This document shows, piece after piece, positions 6,006 to 11,118 of a stretch of DNA of 11,118 bases (position 1 is the first letter of the stretch; every line of letters begins with the position of its first letter). This DNA comes from SZUA-186 sp041552135 (lineage in GTDB: Bacteria > Pseudomonadota > Gammaproteobacteria > UBA9214). The notes below the pieces were generated by a model that saw nothing but the letters and a program-made list of their open reading frames with translations, was not told the DNA's origin and did not search any database. The position numbers were made by a program, and so were the translations under genes. The stretch spans positions 1 through 11,118 of the forward strand of contig JBFELL010000095.1 in assembly GCA_041552135.1 (NCBI GenBank), written 5' to 3'.

Positions 6006-6215
6006 ATGAACGGCAGATCACTGGAGCAGGCCGTCTTGCAGGACAGGCTTGAAGCGATCATCGACCGCATGCAGCACATCCAGCGTGCCGTGCGCACATC
6101 CGGGCAGCCGGTCACCATGGGCGAGGTTGCGGAGCTGCAGAAACTGGGCAGGGAATATGCCGACATCATGGAGCTGCTGGCAGCGGGGGCCGGTGGTGGT
6201 ACCGACATTGCCTGA
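6006..6215 (+). CDS. 69-aa protein of unknown function
   Basis: I do not recognise this 69-residue protein. It is mostly helical and amphipathic, with a first helix at about 5-31 (LEQAVLQDRLEAIIDRMQHI) and a second at about 38-60 (MGEVAELQKLGREYADIMEL), a helical hairpin-like pattern, then a Gly-rich tail. No TM segment or Cys. GGAG at 5994-5997 sits 8 nt before ATG. It lies 33 nt after the metallopeptidase gene and 21 nt before the HerA-like ATPase gene, so it is most likely co-transcribed and could be a small partner of either; that is inference. Confidence 0.8.
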   Translation: MNGRSLEQAVLQDRLEAIIDRMQHIQRAVRTSGQPVTMGEVAELQKLGREYADIMELLAAGAGGGTDIA

Positions 6216-6236
6216 GAAAACCGTAAAGGAGATGGC

Positions 6237-7712
6237 ATGACAGAGGATCCCGGAATATTCATCGGCAAGGGGACGAAGCCGGTCTACCTGCAGCCCGCCC
6301 TGGCCAACCGGCACGGCCTGATCGCCGGTGCGACCGGCACCGGCAAGACGGTATCGCTGCAGATCCTGGCCGAGGATTTCTCGCGACGCGGTGTGCCGGT
6401 GTTCATGGCCGACGTCAAGGGCGACCTGTCCGGCATCAGCCAGTCCGGCAAGGCGCACCCGAAACTCAGCGAACGGGCCGGGACCATCGGCCTGGCGGAC
6501 TACCGCTTCGAGGCGTTTCCGGTCGTGTTCTGGGACCTGTTCGGCAAGAAGGGGCACCGTGTCCGGGCCACGGTATCCGACATGGGGCCGCTGCTACTGG
6601 CACGCATGCTGGGGCTGAACGAGACCCAGGAGGGTGTGCTGTATGCCGTTTTCAAACTGGCCGATGACCAGGGGATGCTGCTGCTCGACCTGAAAGACCT
6701 GCGCGCGCTGCTGACGTTCGCCGGTGAAAATGCAAAAGAGCTGACGCTGGAATATGGCAACATCCCGCGGGCCTCGGTGGGTGCGATCCAGCGTCGCCTG
6801 CTGGTGCTGGAGCAGGAGGGTGCCAGACAGTTTCTCGGCGAGCCGGCGCTGGACCTGCATGACTTCATGCGCACCGGTGCCGGTGGTTACGGCAATATCA
6901 ATATACTGGCGGCCGACCGGCTGATGCATACCCCAAAGCTGTATGCGACCTTCCTGCTGTGGTTGCTCTCCGAGCTGTTCGAGGAACTGCCCGAGGTGGG
7001 TGACCCGGACAAGCCCGGGCTGGTGTTCTTTTTCGACGAGGCCCACCTGCTGTTCGATGATGCGCCGAAGGCGCTGGTGGAAAAGGTCGAGCAGGTGGTC
7101 CGGCTCATCCGCTCCAAGGGCGTGGGTGTCTACTTCGTGACACAGAACCCGCTGGACATCCCGGATGCCATCCTGGGTCAGCTCGGCAACCGTATCCAGC
7201 ACGCGCTGCGCGCCTTCACGCCGCGGGAACAGAAGGCCGTGCGGGCAGCGGCCGAGACCTTCCGCGCCAATCCGGCCTTCGATGCGGCCGCGGCCATCAA
7301 GGAACTGGGTGTCGGCGAGGCACTGGTGTCCACGCTCGGCCGCAAGGGGATCCCGGGCATGGTCGAACGTACCCTCATTCGCCCGCCTGCCTCGCGCCTG
7401 GGACCGGCGACCGCCGCCGAGCGCAAGCTCGCCATGCAGGACAGCCGCTTCAGCGGCCGCTATGACCAGCGGGTTGACCGTCGTTCGGCCTACGAGATGC
7501 TGAAGGAACGGGCCGAAAAGGCGGCTGAAGAGATGCCGGCCGAGGCTGCCGCGGAGCGTGGCCGGGGCCGCGCCGCGCCGACGACACGGCGGCGCAGCAG
7601 CAACCGTCAGGGTGTGATGGAGGCCATGTTCAAGAGCCTGGCGCGGTCCATCGGCAGCTCGCTGGGCCGCAGCATCTCGCGCGGGGTGCTGGGCTCCATC
7701 CTGAAGGGCTGA
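6237..7712 (+). CDS. yjgR: HerA-like ATPase, YjgR/DUF853 family
   Basis: This 491-residue protein closely follows E. coli YjgR from end to end as I recall that sequence. It is a P-loop ATPase of the HerA/FtsK clan: Walker A GATGTGKT at 31-38, the VFMADVKGDLSG block (55-66), ATVSDMGPLLLARML (111-125), Walker B LVFFFDEAH (262-270), the sensor-like FVTQNPLDIPD (300-310) and LGNRIQHALRAFTP (316-329). The C-terminal 32 residues (about 460-491) form a family-typical amphipathic Gly/Ser/Arg tail after a basic, low-complexity linker (430-458). HerA-type enzymes form hexamers that pump DNA, in archaea with the nuclease NurA; no NurA-like gene is near and the role of the bacterial family is not established. 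AAGGAG at 6226-6231 is 5 nt before ATG. Confidence 0.95.
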   Translation: MTEDPGIFIGKGTKPVYLQPALANRHGLIAGATGTGKTVSLQILAEDFSRRGVPVFMADVKGDLSGISQSGKAHPKLSERAGTIGLADYRFEAFPVVFWDLFGKKGHRVRATVSDMGPLLLARMLGLNETQEGVLYAVFKLADDQGMLLLDLKDLRALLTFAGENAKELTLEYGNIPRASVGAIQRRLLVLEQEGARQFLGEPALDLHDFMRTGAGGYGNINILAADRLMHTPKLYATFLLWLLSELFEELPEVGDPDKPGLVFFFDEAHLLFDDAPKALVEKVEQVVRLIRSKGVGVYFVTQNPLDIPDAILGQLGNRIQHALRAFTPREQKAVRAAAETFRANPAFDAAAAIKELGVGEALVSTLGRKGIPGMVERTLIRPPASRLGPATAAERKLAMQDSRFSGRYDQRVDRRSAYEMLKERAEKAAEEMPAEAAAERGRGRAAPTTRRRSSNRQGVMEAMFKSLARSIGSSLGRSISRGVLGSILKG

Positions 7713-7722
7713 GCGGCAGCCG

Positions 7723-8169
7723 GTGTCCGGTCTGAGGCAGCTGCAGCGGCGTTTCGGCATGCCGGTACTGATCGTGCTGGTGCTGGTCGTCTGGTATGTC
7801 AACAACCCCGATGGTGACACAGCGCAACCCTCAGCCACGGGCGACGGCGTTGTCGAGCAGGCCCATGCCGAACGGCGTTCCGGGGTATGGGTCGAGGTCG
7901 ACGGCCGGGTGGCACGTCTGCTGGCCGATGATAATGAAGGCTCGCGCCACCAGCGTTTCATCCTTGCCCTGGACAGCGGTCACACCGTGCTGGTGGCCCA
8001 CAATATCGATCTCGCCGAGCGGGTGCCGGTGCGACGGGATGGCCGGCTCCGGCTGCGCGGGCGCTACGAATGGAACGACCGCGGTGGCGTGATTCACTGG
8101 ACACACCATGACCCGGATGGCTCCGTCGCCGGTGGCTGGGTGCGGCACGGGGATGCGATCTATCGCTGA
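7723..8169 (+). CDS. DUF3465 family protein, membrane-anchored
   Basis: This 148-residue protein matches DUF3465 by DDNEGSRHQRFIL (69-81), VAHNIDLAERVP (91-102) and YEWNDRGGVIHWTHHDP (115-131), the last rich in conserved Trp and His. One N-terminal hydrophobic helix (about 13-26) would anchor or export it, followed by a low-complexity linker. The domain is small and probably beta-rich, resembling an OB-like fold by pattern; function unknown. GTG at 7723 follows the ATPase stop by 10 nt with only a weak Shine-Dalgarno, suggesting translational coupling. An ATG at 7759 (residue 13) is an alternative start that would keep the helix but lose the basic residues before it. Confidence 0.88.
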   Translation: MSGLRQLQRRFGMPVLIVLVLVVWYVNNPDGDTAQPSATGDGVVEQAHAERRSGVWVEVDGRVARLLADDNEGSRHQRFILALDSGHTVLVAHNIDLAERVPVRRDGRLRLRGRYEWNDRGGVIHWTHHDPDGSVAGGWVRHGDAIYR

Positions 8170-8259
8170 ACAGCCCGGCAGTGCACAGGGTTATCGCGAT
8201 CGGTAAACAGGTTATTCTTGCAGACTGGCGATGACGGCGGTTATCCGCGAGGGGGGAGC

Positions 8260-8814
8260 GTGTCTACAGGGCTTGAACAATACTACGAGGCCATCATCGA
8301 GGGGGTGGGCGAGGATCCCGGTCGGGAGGGTCTGCGGGATACCCCGGAGCGGGCTGCGCGTGCAATGCAGTACCTGACGCACGGCTACAGCCAGACGATC
8401 GAGGAGGTCGTCAACAACGCCATCTTCGAGTCTGACAACGATGAAATGATCCTGGTCAGGGATATCGAGCTGTACTCGCTGTGCGAGCACCACCTGCTGC
8501 CCTTCATCGGCAAGTGTCACGTTGCCTATATCCCCAGGGGCAAGGTCATCGGGCTATCCAAGATTGCCCGCATTGTTGACATGTATTCGCGCCGGCTGCA
8601 GATCCAGGAAAACCTGACCAAGCAGATAGCCGACACCCTGATGGACACCATCAACCCGGCCGGTGTCGGCGTGATCATCGAGGCACGGCATCTCTGCATG
8701 ATGATGCGCGGCGTGGAGAAGCAGAATTCGATGATGACCACCTCGATGATGCTGGGTTCTTTCCGTGACCATGACCGTACACGGGCCGAATTCCTGAAGC
8801 TCGTGGGAGCCTGA
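8260..8814 (+). CDS. folE: GTP cyclohydrolase I
   Basis: This 184-residue enzyme converts GTP to 7,8-dihydroneopterin triphosphate, the first step of folate (and pterin/queuosine-type) synthesis in the cytosol. Zinc ligands are all present: Cys75 and His78 in SLCEHHLLPF and Cys146 in ARHLCMMMRG, at the same spacing as in E. coli FolE (C110, H113, C181). Other family marks are GREGLRDTPERAARAM near the start, HVAYIPRGKVIGLSK and the C-terminal SMMLGSFRDHDRTRAEFL. It is the zinc type FolE, full length but with a short N-terminus. I chose GTG 8260 because GAGG at 8249-8252 precedes it; a TTG at 8218 would add 14 residues unlike the family. It sits 90 nt after the DUF3465 gene; no convincing own promoter was seen in the gap. 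Confidence 0.97.
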   Translation: MSTGLEQYYEAIIEGVGEDPGREGLRDTPERAARAMQYLTHGYSQTIEEVVNNAIFESDNDEMILVRDIELYSLCEHHLLPFIGKCHVAYIPRGKVIGLSKIARIVDMYSRRLQIQENLTKQIADTLMDTINPAGVGVIIEARHLCMMMRGVEKQNSMMTTSMMLGSFRDHDRTRAEFLKLVGA

Positions 8815-8818
8815 CTGG

Positions 8819-9295
8819 ATGAACGAACAGGACAGGAAACGACTCCGCACGCTGCGCTCCGGGCGTCAGGAGGATCGCCGTGGCGGCCGGCAGCTGCATG
8901 GCCGCATTGCGGCCGTGCTGGTATTCGGCGCCATTGCCGTGCTGATAGCCAAACAGGAGATTCCCTGGTTTGACAGCCGGGTTGACAGGATGCTCGACGA
9001 ATCCGCGTGGCTGGCAGCGGAGCAGTGTCGTGACATGGCCCGCAAACAGACCGGCGAACCGGAATTCTCCCGCCTGCTGAAATCAGGCAAGACCCACAAG
9101 ACGCCGGGTGGTTACCATGTCAGCAAGGTCGATATCGCTGTACTGGATGCGGAGGGTGGCGAGCGCACCTACCGCTTCAGCTGTAATGTGACGCCGGCCG
9201 GTGAGGTGGTCGCCATTCATGGCGAAACCGTGAATGTAGACAGGCTCAAGGTCGATAACCGCCCTGTCTGGGAAGATGAGGACGCAGCTCCCTGA
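8819..9295 (+). CDS. Single-TM protein of unknown function
   Basis: I do not recognise this 158-residue protein. It has a very basic, Arg-rich N-terminus (1-28), one TM helix at about 29-44, then a periplasmic region of about 110 residues. Cys70 (AAEQCRDMA) and Cys122 (RFSCNVTPAG) could form a disulfide. The end FSCNVTPAGEVVAIHGETV looks like a small beta-sheet domain. ATG lies 4 nt after the folE stop, and GGGAG within the folE end (about 8805-8809) serves as its Shine-Dalgarno, so the two are tightly coupled. No functional link to folate synthesis is evident. It ends 15 nt before the stop of the convergent ClC gene. Confidence 0.8.
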   Translation: MNEQDRKRLRTLRSGRQEDRRGGRQLHGRIAAVLVFGAIAVLIAKQEIPWFDSRVDRMLDESAWLAAEQCRDMARKQTGEPEFSRLLKSGKTHKTPGGYHVSKVDIAVLDAEGGERTYRFSCNVTPAGEVVAIHGETVNVDRLKVDNRPVWEDEDAAP

Positions 9296-9310
9296 AGTCG
9301 TGCCGTCCCG

Positions 9311-11047
9311 CTACCCGATACTGTAGCTGCGCTCGATATCGGCGCGTGTCAGAACGCCATGGATGCGCTCGATACCCGGTATGGTACGGCGCACCACATA
9401 GGCCGCTTCCGCCTTGTTCCGTTCGAGGGCATTGTGTGCTTCCAGCAGGGTGGCCGTGAAATCAATGGCGGTGATTTCCCGACGTTCCGCCGGGATGTCG
9501 TTCAGCTCGATCGGATCTTCCGAAACATCTTCTGACAGGCGACGGGACAGGTCGGCGGCGGGCATGATCCAGGCGGGCTGTTTGTCGACACTGACGAGTA
9601 TCCACTTCGGTATGTTGGCGAGCGCCGAGGTGGCGTCCTGCCGGCTGACGCTTTCCGGCAGGGTCTCGATACGCCGTTCCATGACACTGGCCACGCCGAT
9701 GCGGTGCAGGGTCTGGGTGAGTGGATTATTGCGATAGTCCAGGCCACGGGCTCGCATCATCACCAGGTAGACGGACTCCATGCCGAACACCTCGCGGCTG
9801 ACCAGGCCGGCGGTGATCAGTGCCAGCATGCCGGGCAGGATGATCTCGGGATTGGCCGTCAGTTCGAGAATGGCGGTCAGTGCGGCCAGCGGTGCCTGCA
9901 GGGTCGCTCCCATCATGGTGCCCAGCCCGATCAGGGCATAGAAGGCCGGTGAGGCGATTTCGCCGGGCAGCCAGCTGTCCGCGATGATGCCCATGACGCC
10001 GCCGGTGGTCGCACCGATGACCACGGTCGGGCCGATCAGCCCGCCGGGCAGCCCCAGGCCGAGGCCGATGGCGGTGGCGAACAGCTTGGCAATGGCAACC
10101 GTGACCAGCAACAGCAGGCCCAGCTGGCCAAGCAGCGCGTGGTTCACCGTGTCATAGCCGATGCCCATGACTTCAGGTACCACGAGGCCAATCAGCCCGA
10201 CGCACAGCCCGGCAAGTGTGAAGCGCAACCACACGGGCCAGTTGCCGGTCTGTCGGGTGGTGCGCTCCAGGACATGGATGAACATGGCGGCCAGGGTGCC
10301 CAGCACGACACCCATCAGAATCACGTAGGGCAGTTCCATCAGGGAGCCGAGTTGCATGTGCGGGATGATGAATACCGGCATGTTCCCGAAAACGGCACGC
10401 GTGAGGGTGGTTGCGGTGACGGCCGAGAGGATGACCGGTGCAAAGCTGACCAGGGAGTACTCCATCATGACGACTTCCATGGCGAAGATGACGCCGGCCA
10501 GCGGGGTGTTGAACGAGGCGGCGATCGCGGCGGCAATGCCGCAGGCGACCAGTGTCCGGTTGGTGTTGTTCGGCAGGTGCAGCCACTGCCCTAGCCAGCT
10601 GCCGCTGGTGGCGCCAAGATGCACGCTTGGACCCTCGCGGCCGACCGAGTGACCGCTGATGATGCTGAGTGCAGCACCGATGAACTGCATCAGGGCATTG
10701 CGCCAGGGCAGGCGGCCCTGGTGATAGGCGAGCCGCTCCATGACATGGGTGATGCCGACGTTGCGGACACTGTGTTTGAGTGCCTGCCAGAGCAACCCGA
10801 TCAGCAGGCCACCGGCCACAGGCAGTGCCAGACGTAACGCCGGCGGCAGGCCCTCGTAGTTTTCCACGTCAGCACCGGGTAGCAGCATTCCCTGGCTGGA
10901 TTCGACCAGGATGCGAAACAGGATGACGACACCGCCGGACAGCAGTCCGACCGGGACCGCCAGCATGGCCAGCTGCGGCATGGCATCGAGCCTCGCCAGG
11001 CGCAGCCCGAACCTGTCCAGCCATTGATTCCAGTTTTGCCTGAACAC
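9311..11047 (-). CDS. ClC-family chloride channel/antiporter with C-terminal CBS domains
   Basis: This 578-residue integral membrane protein is a ClC anion transporter (about residues 25-435) followed by a CBS pair (about 452-577). Present are SGHSVGREGPSVHLG with gating Glu138 (equivalent of E. coli ClC E148), FNTPLAGVIFAME (179-191), GLPGGLIGP (332-340, degenerate GGIFAP motif) and the selectivity-region Tyr427 in SVYLVMMRAR. The first ClC motif, GSGIP, is absent; its place is taken by RNVGITHVME (95-104), so the anion-binding Ser is replaced. The proton-glutamate position, E. coli E203, is Val192 here. Start GTG 11047 has GAGG 7 nt upstream; the first TM helix starts near residue 25, so a later start is possible. 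The CBS pair may sense adenine nucleotides by analogy. It is divergent from nothing visible and converges on the preceding gene. Confidence 0.95.
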   Translation of the reverse strand: MFRQNWNQWLDRFGLRLARLDAMPQLAMLAVPVGLLSGGVVILFRILVESSQGMLLPGADVENYEGLPPALRLALPVAGGLLIGLLWQALKHSVRNVGITHVMERLAYHQGRLPWRNALMQFIGAALSIISGHSVGREGPSVHLGATSGSWLGQWLHLPNNTNRTLVACGIAAAIAASFNTPLAGVIFAMEVVMMEYSLVSFAPVILSAVTATTLTRAVFGNMPVFIIPHMQLGSLMELPYVILMGVVLGTLAAMFIHVLERTTRQTGNWPVWLRFTLAGLCVGLIGLVVPEVMGIGYDTVNHALLGQLGLLLLVTVAIAKLFATAIGLGLGLPGGLIGPTVVIGATTGGVMGIIADSWLPGEIASPAFYALIGLGTMMGATLQAPLAALTAILELTANPEIILPGMLALITAGLVSREVFGMESVYLVMMRARGLDYRNNPLTQTLHRIGVASVMERRIETLPESVSRQDATSALANIPKWILVSVDKQPAWIMPAADLSRRLSEDVSEDPIELNDIPAERREITAIDFTATLLEAHNALERNKAEAAYVVRRTIPGIERIHGVLTRADIERSYSIG

Positions 11048-11100
11048 CTTGATGCCTCGATGCGTTCCCGTGGGTAAGTTGCCTAGCGAGCGGTCCGGCT

Positions 11101-11106
11101 ATTGTA
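11101..11106 (-). promoter_or_regulatory. Candidate -10 box for the ClC gene
   Basis: On the minus strand this reads TACAAT (5 of 6 matches to TATAAT), giving a leader of about 45-50 nt to GTG 11047. The -35 would lie beyond the window edge, so this cannot be checked here. Confidence 0.35.
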
Positions 11107-11118
11107 GAGTGATTGCCA

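Noticed and set aside
6594..7961. 455-aa minus-strand frame opposite the HerA-like ATPase
   Set aside because: Shadow frame on the opposite strand of a strongly matched gene; no family motif.
8170..8259. Promoter or riboswitch in front of folE
   Set aside because: I saw no -10/-35 pair and no recognisable pterin/THF-type riboswitch motif in these 90 nt.

Overview
This looks like an ordinary chromosomal stretch from a GC-rich gammaproteobacterium. YggX, HemJ, a YjgR/DUF853 ATPase, a YpfJ-type metallopeptidase and DUF3465 together suggest Gammaproteobacteria, and the style recalls Chromatiales/Ectothiorhodospiraceae-like bacteria; the lineage is inferred from protein families only. I see no phage, transposase, CRISPR, rRNA or tRNA.

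Layout. (1) Positions 1-340 hold no gene but are packed with intergenic repeats: a direct repeat with a 164-nt period, a long palindrome, an inverted repeat of CACGGAA-type units and a REP-like hairpin. (2) Positions 341-2345, minus strand, carry a probable operon read right to left: DUF4126 membrane protein, TlpA-like thiol-disulfide protein (4-nt ATGA overlap), hemJ and then yggX. The theme is redox, heme and iron. An extended -10 promoter candidate lies upstream. (3) Positions 2346-2910 are a 565-nt divergent spacer without a convincing gene. (4) Positions 2911-3789, plus strand: an Ala-rich lipoprotein with hendecad (11-residue) periodicity like LEA proteins, a textbook terminator, then a small two-TM protein of unknown function. 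(5) Positions 3779-4995, minus strand: a DUF4332 helix-hairpin-helix protein (tail-to-tail overlap with the preceding gene) and a 242-aa membrane-anchored protein of unknown function. (6) Positions 5130-9295, plus strand: a six-gene co-directional run of zinc metallopeptidase (ypfJ family), a 69-aa protein, HerA-like ATPase (yjgR/DUF853), DUF3465 protein, folE (GTP cyclohydrolase I) and a single-TM protein. (7) Positions 9311-11047, minus strand: a ClC-family anion transporter with C-terminal CBS domains, converging on the run with only 15 nt between stops.

No clear new defence or metabolic system is visible. The items most worth a second look are the LEA-like hendecad lipoprotein with a terminator separating it from its neighbour, the ClC protein that keeps the gating glutamate but has Val at the internal proton-glutamate position and lacks the GSGIP motif, the metallopeptidase/small protein/HerA-like ATPase cluster, and the compound repeat island at the left edge.
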